Below are positions 33,288 through 41,870 of a DNA stretch of 49,702 nucleotides, piece by piece. Position 1 is the first letter of the stretch, and every line of letters starts with the position of its first letter. The stretch covers positions 1 through 49,702 of the forward strand of contig NZ_NKTX01000019.1 of assembly GCF_003207815.1 (NCBI RefSeq), given 5' to 3'. Source of the DNA: Komagataeibacter oboediens. GTDB taxonomy: Bacteria; Pseudomonadota; Alphaproteobacteria; Acetobacterales; Acetobacteraceae. The position numbers and the translations under genes are program-made. Below the pieces are notes generated by a model. The model searched no databases. It was not told the origin of the DNA and worked only from the letters and a program-made list of their open reading frames with translations.

Positions 33288-35492
33288 ATGACGCGTTTAT
33301 GGTTTTCCCGTCACCCGCTATCTCCCGCCATGCTGGCGGCCATGACCGTGCTGACGCCGGTCTTCCCCCTCGTGGCGCAGACCACGACGGGCACAGGCGT
33401 GCTCACGACCGACACGACCACCACGCAGGTGGCGGATACGGATGCCACGCGCCGGTCCTCCGCGCCGGATGCCATGACGGTCACCGCCCGGCTGGACCGC
33501 GCGCGCATCCAGCTACAGCCTTCCACCGGGGCCACGGTGCATGCCTTCAGCCGCAAGGCGCTGGAAACCATTCCCGGTGGTGACAATGCCGGGCTGAACA
33601 GCGTGCTGCTGCAGGCCCCCGGTGTGGCGCAGGACAGTTACGGGCAGATCCATGTCCGAGGTGACCATAACGAAGTGCAGTTCCGTCTTGATGGTGTGCA
33701 GCTACCCGAAGGGCTGAACGTGTTCGGCCAGACGCTGATGACCCGCTTTGCCGACAATCTGTCACTGTCCACCGGTGCGCTGCCGGTTCAGTACGGCTTC
33801 CTGCAGGCGGCGGTGGTGGACATCACGACCAAGAACGGGGCCACCAACAAGGGTGGCAACGTGTCCATTTATGGCGGTGCGCGTGACTACTTCTTCCCCT
33901 CTGCACAGTATGGGGGACAGCATGGCAGGTGGGATTACTTTTTCACCGCCGATTACGTGCATGATCGCGTGGGCATCGAAAACACCACGCCTTCGTTCAA
34001 TGCGCCGCATGACCTGAGCAATCAGTACCATTTCCTTGGTCACCTGCGGTACACGGTGGATGAGAACACGCGGATCAGCCTGATTGCCGGTGTGTCCAAT
34101 GCCGAGTACCAGTTGCCCAATATCGGCGGCCAGCCCATGTTTGGCGATGATTACAGCAGCCTGCTGCCCCAGGCGCCGGGTAGTGATAACCTGAATGAAC
34201 GCCAGAAGGAAATCACCGATTTCGGCATCCTGTCGCTGCAGAAGGAAATCGGGGCGTTCAGCCTGCAGACGTCGGTTTTCTCACGCTACAGCAGCCTTGG
34301 CTACAGCCCCGACCCCAATATGGGCGACCTTGCGTATATGGGCATCAGCCAGCATGCCGAACGGTCTGTCATGTCTACCGGCACCCAGAGCGACGTGACA
34401 TGGCGCGTGCGACCTGACCACACCATCCGTTTCGGCTTTCAGGTCTTTGCCGAACGCAACATCACCAAGGCGGATGCCACGGTGTTCAATGATGCGGACC
34501 AGCAGGTCAACATCCATACGGGCAATGGCCGCACGGGCGACATCTACGGGCTGTATGTGCAGGATGAATGGCGACCGCTTCATAACGTGACGGTCAATTA
34601 CGGCCTACGTTTTGATGGCGTGGGGGAATATACCAACGAACATCAGCTCAGCCCGCGTATCAATGTGGTGTGGCGCGCGTGGAAGGGGGCGTCGCTGCAT
34701 GCCGGGTATTCACGCTACTTCACCCCGCCGCCGTTCGAGGTGGTGGGTGGGTCCGACCTGCAGCAGTTTGCCAATACCTCCGCTGCGACCGATGTCAGCC
34801 GTAGCGATACGGTCAAGGCCGAGCGTGACCATTACTTTGATGCCGGGATCGAGCAGATCATCCTGCCCGGCTGGCGCGTGTCGTTCGATGCCTATTACAA
34901 GCTGGCCCATAACCTGATTGATGAAGGACAGTTCGGTGCGCCCATCATCCTGTCAGGCTTCAATTACCGGCGCGGGCAGGTCAACGGCTATGAATTTTCC
35001 ACGTCCTATGACCGCGGACCGCTGTCACTGTATGGCAATTTCGCGTGGTCGCGGGCGATAGGTAAGGATATTACCAGCGCGCAGTTCAACTTTGACGGTG
35101 ATGACCTGAAATATATCAGCCAGCACTGGATCCATCTGGATCATGACCAGCGCTGGACAGCTTCGGCAGGTGGCTCTTACACCTTCTTCTATCGCAGCGG
35201 ACATCCCACCCGCATCTCTGCCACCATGGTATATGGCAGTGGCCTGCGGCAGGATTCGGACGTGCCCAATGGCGGCGTCATTCCACAATACGCAACGTTC
35301 AACATGTCACTTGTGCAGTCCTTCCGCGACCTGTTCCATTCCCGCTTCCTGCGCACCACGCAGTTGCGGCTGGATGTCACAAACCTGTTCGACCATCCTT
35401 ACATGCTGCGCAGCGGCACGGGTGTTGGTGTCGGGGCGCCGCAATATGGGCTGCGCCGGACCATCCTCACCGGTATTTCGCAGTCGTTCTGA
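33288..35492 (+). CDS. TonB-dependent outer-membrane receptor
   Basis: From the ATG at 33288 the product is 734 residues with a signal peptide MTRLWFSRHPLSPAMLAAMT continuing to LVAQ. A plug domain follows: HAFSRKALETIPGGDNAGLN, VLLQAPGVAQDSYGQIHVRG, EVQFRLDGVQLPEGLNVFGQ and VDITTKNG. The rest is a 22-strand barrel ending with an aromatic residue (SQSF), as outer-membrane proteins do. Receptors import iron chelates, cobalamin or sugars by TonB energy. LNVFGQTLMTRFADNL and a barrel rich in YSRY segments do not point to a known ligand, and no siderophore genes are nearby. The first in-frame ATG (33126) would lengthen the leader past a plausible signal peptide. An AT-rich dyad precedes it. Confidence 0.88.
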   Translation: MTRLWFSRHPLSPAMLAAMTVLTPVFPLVAQTTTGTGVLTTDTTTTQVADTDATRRSSAPDAMTVTARLDRARIQLQPSTGATVHAFSRKALETIPGGDNAGLNSVLLQAPGVAQDSYGQIHVRGDHNEVQFRLDGVQLPEGLNVFGQTLMTRFADNLSLSTGALPVQYGFLQAAVVDITTKNGATNKGGNVSIYGGARDYFFPSAQYGGQHGRWDYFFTADYVHDRVGIENTTPSFNAPHDLSNQYHFLGHLRYTVDENTRISLIAGVSNAEYQLPNIGGQPMFGDDYSSLLPQAPGSDNLNERQKEITDFGILSLQKEIGAFSLQTSVFSRYSSLGYSPDPNMGDLAYMGISQHAERSVMSTGTQSDVTWRVRPDHTIRFGFQVFAERNITKADATVFNDADQQVNIHTGNGRTGDIYGLYVQDEWRPLHNVTVNYGLRFDGVGEYTNEHQLSPRINVVWRAWKGASLHAGYSRYFTPPPFEVVGGSDLQQFANTSAATDVSRSDTVKAERDHYFDAGIEQIILPGWRVSFDAYYKLAHNLIDEGQFGAPIILSGFNYRRGQVNGYEFSTSYDRGPLSLYGNFAWSRAIGKDITSAQFNFDGDDLKYISQHWIHLDHDQRWTASAGGSYTFFYRSGHPTRISATMVYGSGLRQDSDVPNGGVIPQYATFNMSLVQSFRDLFHSRFLRTTQLRLDVTNLFDHPYMLRSGTGVGVGAPQYGLRRTILTGISQSF

Positions 35493-35528
35493 CCGGGTGT
35501 GTTAGGGTCATCGCGGTACACAGCCGGG

Positions 35529-36071
35529 ATGACCGCAATGCCGTTTTCCATCCGACTGGCGGGCGAAGGTGATGCCCGCCTGCTTCCCGCCATCGAACAT
35601 TCGGCAGGGCAGGCATTCCGCGCGGTGCCGGAACTGGCATGGGTGGCGGATGATACGGGTATGACCGTTGATGCGCACCGTGCCTGTATCGAGACGTGCA
35701 CCTGCTGGGTTGCTGTTGATGAACAGGAACGGATTGCCGGATTCCTCAGCGCGCAGCCCCATGGACATGACCTGCATATCCTTGAAATGTCGGTGGCCCG
35801 TGACCGGCAGGGCAGGGGGCTGGGCCGGCGGCTGCTGGCGGCGGCGTATGACGGGGCGCGTGCGCGTGGGCTGTCCGGGTTGACGCTGACAATCTTCCGC
35901 ACCATCCCTTGGAATGCCCCGTTTTATGAAAAGGTGGGTTTTGACCAGTTACTGCCCGCTGCACTGGATGCGCGCCTTGCCGCCCTGTTGCGGGAGGAGG
36001 AACAGGCAGGGTTTCCCGCCGGGTTACGCTGCGCGATGCGGCGGGATGTGATGCGGACGCAGGGGGCGTAA
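35529..36071 (+). CDS. GNAT-family N-acetyltransferase
   Basis: The 180-residue protein has the acetyl-CoA site LEMSVARDRQGRGLGRRLLA (the R/Q-x2-G-x-G/A loop) and the closing motif FYEKVGF. The first strand is IRLAGEGDARLLPAIE. It would acetylate an amine, for example a protein N-terminus, polyamine or antibiotic; the substrate cannot be told. A GTG at 35499 would add ten residues; the ATG at 35529 is preferred. It is 36 bp after the TonB receptor stop and may share its transcript. A palindromic repeat follows 33 bp after its stop. Confidence 0.85.
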   Translation: MTAMPFSIRLAGEGDARLLPAIEHSAGQAFRAVPELAWVADDTGMTVDAHRACIETCTCWVAVDEQERIAGFLSAQPHGHDLHILEMSVARDRQGRGLGRRLLAAAYDGARARGLSGLTLTIFRTIPWNAPFYEKVGFDQLLPAALDARLAALLREEEQAGFPAGLRCAMRRDVMRTQGA

Positions 36072-36104
36072 AGCGCTTTCTGTCTGCTTCAGGGATGGAT
36101 GAAT

Positions 36105-36186
36105 GAAAGTTTTCGGGCGTCGCCTGTTTTCAGAAAGGCAGCGTTGTTTCGAAGCTTTTTGAAAAAAGCTTCACCAAAAACTTCTT
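36105..36186 (+). repeat. Two-armed palindromic repeat, copy E
   Basis: Outer arms GAAAGTTTTCGGGCG and TCACCAAAAACTTC enclose a shortened first arm (TCGCCTGTTTTCAGAAAGGC) and a perfect second arm (GAAGCTTTTTGA/AAAAAGCTTC). It lies between convergent genes, 33 bp after the GNAT stop. Confidence 0.85.
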
Positions 36187-36223
36187 CATGATAGGCATAT
36201 TTTTTAATTGGCTGTTCCGCATG

Positions 36224-36254
36224 AAAAAAGGGCGACCCGTCAGGGCCGCCCTTT
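36224..36254 (-). terminator. Rho-independent terminator of glnK-amtB
   Basis: On the minus strand AAAGGGCG and CGCCCTTT form a stem around a 12-base loop, directly followed by a T-run (CGCCCTTTTTTC). It lies 30 bp after the amtB stop and is the clearest intrinsic terminator in the window. Confidence 0.85.
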
Positions 36255-36283
36255 GTGCTGGTAGTCAGGAATGGCGACGGGGA

Positions 36284-37663
36284 TCAGGAATTGATCCGTT
36301 CGCCATGCAGGCTCATGTCCAGCCCTTCCATTTCCTCGTCGCGCGTGACGCGCAGGCCGATGGTCAGGTCAATCAGCTTGAGCAGGATATAGGTCAGCAC
36401 CGCGCACCAGGCGATTGTGATGCCAACGGATTCCGCCTGCGCCACGAACTGCGAGAACGACCCGCTGACCCCTTCGGGGCTGGCATCGGTTGCCGAAAGC
36501 GGGCCATAGGCGAACACCCCGGTCAGCAGCGCGCCCACGATGCCGCCAATGCCATGCACGCCAAAGGCGTCGAGGCTGTCATCATACCCCATCATGTGCT
36601 TGAGGCCCGTCGCCCCCCAGAAGCAGATCACGCCAGCGGCCAGCCCGATCATGAGCGCACCACCCGGCAGCACGAAGCCTGCCGCAGGCGTAATGGCCAC
36701 AAGCCCGCCCACGGCACCGGAGATGATGCCCAGTACCGTCGGCTTGCCGGTCTTGATCCATTCCGCGCACATCCACGACACGCCAGCGGCGGCGGCGGCG
36801 ATCTGGGTGGTGGCCATGGCCATGCCCGCACGCCCGTTCGCGCCCACGGCGGAGCCTGCATTGAACCCGAACCAGCCCACCCACAGCAGGGATGCGCCAA
36901 TGACGGCATAGGTCAGGTTGTAGGGCGACAGGTCATCTTCCCCATAACCCTTGCGCCGCCCGATCACGAGGGCCGCGACGAGGCCCGCGATCCCGGCATT
37001 GATATGCACGACGGTGCCGCCGGCGAAGTCGATCGCGCCGATCTTGCTGGCAACCCATCCATCCGGCCCCCAGACCCAGTGGGCAACCGGCACGTACACG
37101 ATCAGCGACCACAGGATGGTAAAGACACACAGCGCGCTGAACTTCATGCGTTCGGCAAATGCGCCCGTAATCAGCGCCGGCGTGATGATGGCGAACGTCA
37201 TCTGGAACGTCATCCACACGCTTTCGGGAATGGTCATGGTCGTCGCGGCGGGGGTGCCAGCGGCCATGGTGAAGGCCACGTCGGACCCCTTGCTGATTCC
37301 CGCGCCAAGGCCATTGAGCATCACGCGCGACAGGCCGCCGATGAACGCGTTGCCCGACGTGAACGTCAGGCTGTAGCCCAGTACCATCCATACCACCGTC
37401 ATGATGCAGCAGATGCTGAACGACTGCATGAGGGTGGCCAGCACGTTCTTCTTGCGCACCATGCCCGCATAGAACAGGGCAAGGCCGGGAACGGTCATCA
37501 TCAGCACAAGGCCCGTGCTGATCAGCATCCATGCCGTATCACCCGTGTCGATCGCGGCGGGGGGCGCGTCGCCCGCCATGGCGGGCAGGCTGCCCATGCA
37601 CAGCGCAACCGCCGCCGCAGCAGGCCCGAACTGGCGGGCGCTCTTGCCAATCTTTATGATCAC
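36284..37663 (-). CDS. amtB: Ammonium transporter AmtB
   Basis: This 459-residue membrane protein starts at GTG (37663) overlapping the glnK stop (GTGA) and has an N-terminal signal peptide ending LPAMA, as AmtB precursors do. Eleven membrane helices follow. Family marks: DTAWMLISTGLVLMMTVPGL, FYAGMVRKKNVLATLMQSF, FAGGTVVHINAGIAGLVAAL with the first pore His, GWFGFNAGSAV and DDSLDAFGVHGIGGIVGAL with the second His. It forms a trimer that admits ammonium and is blocked by GlnK when nitrogen is sufficient. A strong terminator follows. Confidence 0.96.
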   Translation of the reverse strand: MIIKIGKSARQFGPAAAAVALCMGSLPAMAGDAPPAAIDTGDTAWMLISTGLVLMMTVPGLALFYAGMVRKKNVLATLMQSFSICCIMTVVWMVLGYSLTFTSGNAFIGGLSRVMLNGLGAGISKGSDVAFTMAAGTPAATTMTIPESVWMTFQMTFAIITPALITGAFAERMKFSALCVFTILWSLIVYVPVAHWVWGPDGWVASKIGAIDFAGGTVVHINAGIAGLVAALVIGRRKGYGEDDLSPYNLTYAVIGASLLWVGWFGFNAGSAVGANGRAGMAMATTQIAAAAAGVSWMCAEWIKTGKPTVLGIISGAVGGLVAITPAAGFVLPGGALMIGLAAGVICFWGATGLKHMMGYDDSLDAFGVHGIGGIVGALLTGVFAYGPLSATDASPEGVSGSFSQFVAQAESVGITIAWCAVLTYILLKLIDLTIGLRVTRDEEMEGLDMSLHGERINS

Positions 37664-37998
37664 AGCGCGTTTTCTCCGGTTTCCTGTGTCCTGATGCGCA
37701 TAGCCTGTTCAAGGTCGAGGACGAAAATCTTGCCGTCACCAATCTTGCCGGTGCACGAAGCGCTCTGGATCACCTCCACAACCTTCTCGCACTGTGCGTC
37801 CGCCACGGCGATCTCAAGCTTGATCTTGGGCAGGAACTGGATGTTGTATTCAGCGCCGCGATAGATTTCGGTCTGGCCCTTCTGGCGGCCATATCCCTTG
37901 ACCTCGGTTGCGGTCAGGGCATCCACCCCGATGGAATGCAACCCCTCGCGCACCTCATCGAGCTTGAACGGCTTGATGACGGCAATGACGAATTTCAT
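37660..37998 (-). CDS. glnK: Nitrogen regulatory PII protein GlnK
   Basis: The 112-residue protein starts at 37998 (MKFVIAVIKPFKLDEVREGL), with AAGGGA seven or so bases upstream; the longer frame has no homology. It has the T-loop GRQKGQTEIYRGAEY with Tyr51, the uridylylation site, and the ATP-binding B- and C-loops CTGKIGDGKIFV and RIRTQETGENAL. PII proteins report ATP/ADP and 2-oxoglutarate; GlnK beside amtB gates the transporter. A GCAC-N4-GTGC dyad at 38100-38111, 102 bp upstream, resembles an NtrC site but not closely. I do not find a convincing sigma-54 promoter. Confidence 0.95.
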   Translation of the reverse strand: MKFVIAVIKPFKLDEVREGLHSIGVDALTATEVKGYGRQKGQTEIYRGAEYNIQFLPKIKLEIAVADAQCEKVVEVIQSASCTGKIGDGKIFVLDLEQAMRIRTQETGENAL

Positions 37999-38222
37999 TT
38001 CGTTCCCTTCCTGCCTGGCCCCTGAAACATCGTTTCGCTGTCTCTGTTCCGTACAGGTAACCATATCCCGAAGCAATATGAACTTGCTAGCGCCTTTAGG
38101 CACGGTTGTGCAGTGGTCGCGTGTTGCCATTATCTGCGCGTCGTGTTCCCGGTTTTCTGTTTGCGCTGCGGATAAATGTCCGTATTGGAAAGGTTTCGTA
38201 ACGAAAGGCGCTTTTCCACTTC

Positions 38223-39926
38223 ATGTCTGATCTTCCCGTCCGCGCGGTACCGCGGCCTGTCCGGTCCAGGGGGCAGTGGTCTTTTTCCGCCCTGGCCCTG
38301 CCGGTATCCGGTGTCCTGGCATGGGGCGCGCAGGACCATGCGGCCCGTGCGTCGGTCCCGCAGCCGGGACAGGGGACGGCGGAAAACATCCATGTGCATG
38401 CCGCCCCCGTGCCCCCGGTCGAGTATCTGCCGCAGGCCAACCCCGTGGGGCAGCCCATCCGCATGCCGGCCACGGTGCACCACCCGTCGGGTCACCAGTA
38501 CGACTGGGGCGTGTTCAACCGTGACAATGGGGAAGCGGCCGGGTTCGGCCCGGTCGGCCGCTATGGCGTGGCGCGCTGGGCCGAGGACTGGAGCACCCTG
38601 CGCAACCGGGCGAAGCGTGACGACCCTTTCGATGTGCTGAAATACATTCCCCTGACCCGCAGCGGGAGCGCGTGGATCAGCTTTTCGGGTGAGACACGCG
38701 CACGTAACTGGTTCGAGAACCGCCCCGTACTGGGGGCTGCGCATGTGGCCGATTCCGGGCGCTTTACCGTGCGCAACCTGTATGGGGCCGACCTGCATCT
38801 GGGCACGCATGTGCGGCTGTATGGCGAACTGATCAATGCCGATGCGGGTGGCTGGCGTCCGTACGGGTATGGCAGCACCTATCGCAAGCAGCTTGATGCG
38901 CAGCAGGCCTTTATCGAGGTGAAGGGCCATGTGGCGGGGGCAAAGGCGGGGTTCATGTTCGGCCGTCAGGCCTTTCTCGATATGCCGGCCTATGTGCTGT
39001 ACTATCGCATGTCCTCCTCCGTGCCGCTGGCGTGGAACGGGTTCCGGGCCTATGCCGCGTGGTCGCGGGTGCGGGTCGATGCGTGGGATTTCGTGGGGAC
39101 CGACATTTCGCCACATGGCATGTTCCACGATACGGAGGATTACAGCACCCGCCTGTATGGCGTGGAGACCACATGGGCGCCGCCTGACTTCACCTTTCTG
39201 GGGCAGGCGGGGTACTCGTTCCTCGATCTGTTCTATTTCGGCACCAAGGCGGGCGGGGGGATCAGTGGCGTGTCCGCGCCGTCGTTCGCGGTGCAGCAGG
39301 GCATGGCCACGCGCAACAATTTCGGTGGCCGGTGGCATGGCATCGCGGGACCGGTCGAATTCTCGGTGGGGGGCATATGGCAGGGCGGTGCCTTTCGCGC
39401 CACGGGACCGGACAGCCCGTCGCGTCCGATCAATGCCTGGTCGTTCAGCAGCAATGCGGGCTACCGGCTCCCGCATGACCGTTTCCATACCTTTGTCGGC
39501 ATGCAGGCGGATGTGTTTTCGGGCGGGGATGCGCGGCGCAATACGGTGGGGACATACAGTCAGCCCTTCAACCCGCAGCTGACCTATGTCGATGCATCCC
39601 TGACCGTATCCGAATCGAACATGGTCGATATCGGGCCGGAGGTACGCATGACGTTCTTCAGGTCGCTCAGTGTCATGGCGCGTTACCCGCTGTACTGGCG
39701 CTACAGCACGCAGGCCCCGGTCTCGCGGCCGGGCGCGTTGCAATATGCTTACCATTACAACGGGTCATTCATCGGCATGGCCCCGCAGGCCACGCTGACA
39801 TGGCAGATCGGGCCCCATCTTTCATGGGGGCAGACCCTGTCGCGTTTCATGACCTCTGCCGCGCTTAACCATGCGGGGGGAAGCAGTGGCACCTATTACA
39901 TGTCCAATCTGTCCTTCCGCTTCTGA
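38223..39926 (+). CDS. AlgE-like alginate-export family outer-membrane porin
   Basis: The 567-residue product has an N-terminal signal segment (FSALALPVSGVLAWGAQDHA) and then a beta-barrel pattern matching the alginate_export family: GSAWISFSGETRARNWFENR, LYGADLHLGTHVRLYGELIN, FIEVKGHVAGAKAGFMFGRQ, WDFVGTDISPHGMFHDTEDY, RLYGVETTWAPPDFTFLGQA, YYMSNLSFRF at the C terminus ending in Phe. Such proteins form outer-membrane channels for polysaccharides or aromatic and sugar solutes. The N terminus is rich in Pro and His, so part of it may lie before the barrel. It is divergent from glnK. The long reverse frame over it is discounted in favour of this strand because of its barrel signature. Confidence 0.8.
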   Translation: MSDLPVRAVPRPVRSRGQWSFSALALPVSGVLAWGAQDHAARASVPQPGQGTAENIHVHAAPVPPVEYLPQANPVGQPIRMPATVHHPSGHQYDWGVFNRDNGEAAGFGPVGRYGVARWAEDWSTLRNRAKRDDPFDVLKYIPLTRSGSAWISFSGETRARNWFENRPVLGAAHVADSGRFTVRNLYGADLHLGTHVRLYGELINADAGGWRPYGYGSTYRKQLDAQQAFIEVKGHVAGAKAGFMFGRQAFLDMPAYVLYYRMSSSVPLAWNGFRAYAAWSRVRVDAWDFVGTDISPHGMFHDTEDYSTRLYGVETTWAPPDFTFLGQAGYSFLDLFYFGTKAGGGISGVSAPSFAVQQGMATRNNFGGRWHGIAGPVEFSVGGIWQGGAFRATGPDSPSRPINAWSFSSNAGYRLPHDRFHTFVGMQADVFSGGDARRNTVGTYSQPFNPQLTYVDASLTVSESNMVDIGPEVRMTFFRSLSVMARYPLYWRYSTQAPVSRPGALQYAYHYNGSFIGMAPQATLTWQIGPHLSWGQTLSRFMTSAALNHAGGSSGTYYMSNLSFRF

Positions 39927-39972
39927 AACCTGTCTTGCGTCCGGACCCTGATCCGGCATACCCCATGCAATC

Positions 39973-41304
39973 ATGACCGCACCCGCTTCCTCCCCCGTTC
40001 CGCCTGCCGCTTCCACGCCCTGGCCGGTCATGGCCATGGCGGTCATCTGCACGGGTATCCTGTCCGGGATCGGGGGGACGGTGCTGTCGCTGCTTCTGCA
40101 TGCGATCCAGCATGTCGCCTATGGCTACGGGCAGGCGGGGGGGCCGCATAATTTCCTGCTCGGTGTCAGCGCGGCACCGTACTGGCGGCGTATTGCGGCA
40201 CTGTCGGTTGCCGGTGTGGTGGCTGGCGTGGGCTGGTGGGCGCTGGGCCGTTTTGGCAGGCCGCTGGTCAGCATTGCCGCGGCCGTGGGCAAGACGGGGC
40301 TGGGCAAGCCCATGCCGCCGCTGTCCACCGTGGTCCACCTGCTGCTGCAGATCGTGACCGTGGCCCTTGGCTCCCCGCTGGGGCGTGAGGTGGCGCCGCG
40401 TGAACTGGGGGCGGTACTGGCCACCGGCACGGGCCGCCTGCTGGGACTGGCGGCAGAGGACAGGCGCATCATCATCGCCTGTGGCGCGGGGGCCGGCCTG
40501 TCAGCGGTGTATAACGTGCCGCTGGGTGGGGCGCTGTTCATACTGGAGGTACTGCTGGGCAGCGTGGGGCAGCGCACCGTGCTGTGCGCGGCGGCGGCGT
40601 CAGCTATCGGGGCATTCGTGCCGTGGGCGGTGCTGGGTAATGTGCACCAGTATGAAATCGGGCCGATGGCGGTGACCGCCCCCGTGGTGCTGTGGGCGAT
40701 CTGTGCCGGTCCGGTTATTGGCGTTGGCGCGCATATGGCCAAGCGGCTGATGGGCATCGTGCAGAACCGGGCGGCAAAGGGGCCGTCACGCATTGGCTGG
40801 TGTCTGGTGGTGTTTCCCGTGCTGGGGGTGCTGACATGCTTTTACCCGCAACTGCCGGGCAACGGGCGCGGGCCGATGCAGCTGGCGCTGTCGGCGCGGC
40901 TGGGTATGGAACTGGCCGCCATTGTGCTGGTGCTCAAGGTCGTGGTGATCATGGGCGCGTTGCGCGCGGGGGCGGCGGGTGGCCTGCTGACACCCAGCCT
41001 GACCATGGGGGCGTTGCTGTCCACCGTTGTGGCAGGGGCCTGGAACATGGTCCTGCCGGAAGTGGATGAGGGAAGTGTCGCGTTGCTGGGGGGGATCGCC
41101 TTCCTTGGAACGTTCATGTCCATGCCGCTGACGGCTGTGGCACTGGGGATCGAGTTCACGCATCTGGGCCATGACATGTGGATCCCGGTTTTCCTGACAT
41201 CCGCCGGGGCGCTGGTGGCCTTCCGGGTATGTGGGCGGGTGGTCGGACGCCCGGTTGCCCAGACACAGCCCAGCGCGCCGGGCAGCATGTCGGCCCGTTC
41301 CTGA
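39973..41304 (+). CDS. ClC-type chloride channel/antiporter-like protein
   Basis: This 443-residue membrane protein has the ClC core: a helix pair with GSPLGREVAPRELGAVLATG, in which the Glu of the normal GREGP loop is kept, then CGAGAGLSAVYNVPLGGALF, and GAAGGLLTPSLTMGALLS near the C terminus in place of GxFxP. About ten membrane segments are visible. The first selectivity motif GSGIP cannot be found; the region instead reads GKTGLGKPMPPLSTVV. Its ions and whether it is a channel or a proton exchanger are therefore uncertain. It starts 46 bp after the porin gene and a shortened palindromic repeat follows. Confidence 0.8.
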   Translation: MTAPASSPVPPAASTPWPVMAMAVICTGILSGIGGTVLSLLLHAIQHVAYGYGQAGGPHNFLLGVSAAPYWRRIAALSVAGVVAGVGWWALGRFGRPLVSIAAAVGKTGLGKPMPPLSTVVHLLLQIVTVALGSPLGREVAPRELGAVLATGTGRLLGLAAEDRRIIIACGAGAGLSAVYNVPLGGALFILEVLLGSVGQRTVLCAAAASAIGAFVPWAVLGNVHQYEIGPMAVTAPVVLWAICAGPVIGVGAHMAKRLMGIVQNRAAKGPSRIGWCLVVFPVLGVLTCFYPQLPGNGRGPMQLALSARLGMELAAIVLVLKVVVIMGALRAGAAGGLLTPSLTMGALLSTVVAGAWNMVLPEVDEGSVALLGGIAFLGTFMSMPLTAVALGIEFTHLGHDMWIPVFLTSAGALVAFRVCGRVVGRPVAQTQPSAPGSMSARS

Positions 41305-41337
41305 CCTCCGGAAGCAACCGGTTGATAAAACAGAATA

Positions 41338-41378
41338 AAAGTTTCTGGGTGTCACTACGAAGCGTCACCAGAAACTTT
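41338..41378 (+). repeat. Two-armed palindromic repeat, copy F, with both arms deleted
   Basis: AAAGTTTCTGGGTG (41338-41351) and TCACCAGAAACTTT (41365-41378) are nearly perfect outer arms with only 13 bases between, of which CTACGAAGCG recalls the second arm. It lies 33 bp after the ClC stop. It shows that the outer stem can persist without the two inner hairpins. Confidence 0.75.
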
Positions 41379-41420
41379 CTCATGTCTGTCCGATATTTTC
41401 CGCGCCGTTCCTGAACGAAA

Positions 41421-41452
41421 GAAAGGCGACACCGTTCCTGATGCCGCCTTTC
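41421..41452. terminator. Hairpin GAAAGGCG/CGCCTTTC between convergent genes
   Basis: The 8-bp stem with a 16-base loop lies between the ClC gene (plus) and the small RMF-like gene (minus). A weak T-run follows on the plus strand. It may end transcription from one or both sides. Confidence 0.4.
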
Positions 41453-41579
41453 CCTGAGGACAGTTGCCGTTTTCGGTTATGACAGACCGTCAGCGCCATT
41501 CATTCCACGCGACCCTGTCCCGATACAATGGGGGGCACACTCACGTTTCAATGACATCACGGCATCGTAACCCCAGGGT

Positions 41580-41756
41580 TTATTTTTCCGCGAACGGGTC
41601 GAAATCGCCGTCGTTTTCACGCACGCTCCACCACCCTTTGTTCCACTGTTCATAGGCGGGCAGGGTTTCGTCAAAGGGGTTTTCGATCAGCGGTTCGCCC
41701 CTGGTGGCGGCGGCCTTGCCCTGTTCAAAGGCATCGGGCGGGGTCTGGTCGGTCAT
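41580..41756 (-). CDS. Small RMF-like protein
   Basis: The 58-residue protein starts at 41756 (MTDQTPPDAFEQGKAAATRG), with AGGA nine bases upstream; a longer frame to 41831 has no site. The pattern A-F-x2-G-x2-A-x3-G...NPFDE...QWNKGWW recalls ribosome modulation factor and its relatives, which are about 55 residues, basic, and bind the 30S subunit to form hibernating 100S dimers. This one is acidic rather than basic, which argues for a related but different role. It stands alone between the ClC gene and the oxygenase gene. The call is tentative. Confidence 0.6.
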   Translation of the reverse strand: MTDQTPPDAFEQGKAAATRGEPLIENPFDETLPAYEQWNKGWWSVRENDGDFDPFAEK

Positions 41757-41870
41757 CGGTGGTTTTCCTGACTTGTCTCTGTCTGGTGATGCGTGACGCT
41801 TACACCATGTCTTAAGCGCGGGCAGCCCCACGCGGCGGAAGGGGGTAATGCGTCAGGCGCAGGTGTTCGG

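Noticed and set aside
36188-37864. 558-residue plus-strand frame over glnK-amtB
   Set aside because: His/Arg/Gly-rich shadow of well-conserved genes on the minus strand.
38130-39755. 541-residue open frame on the minus strand opposite the AlgE-like porin gene
   Set aside because: It is composed of Arg, His, Pro and Gly-rich sequence without domains and arises from the GC-biased third positions of the plus-strand gene, which has a clear barrel signature.
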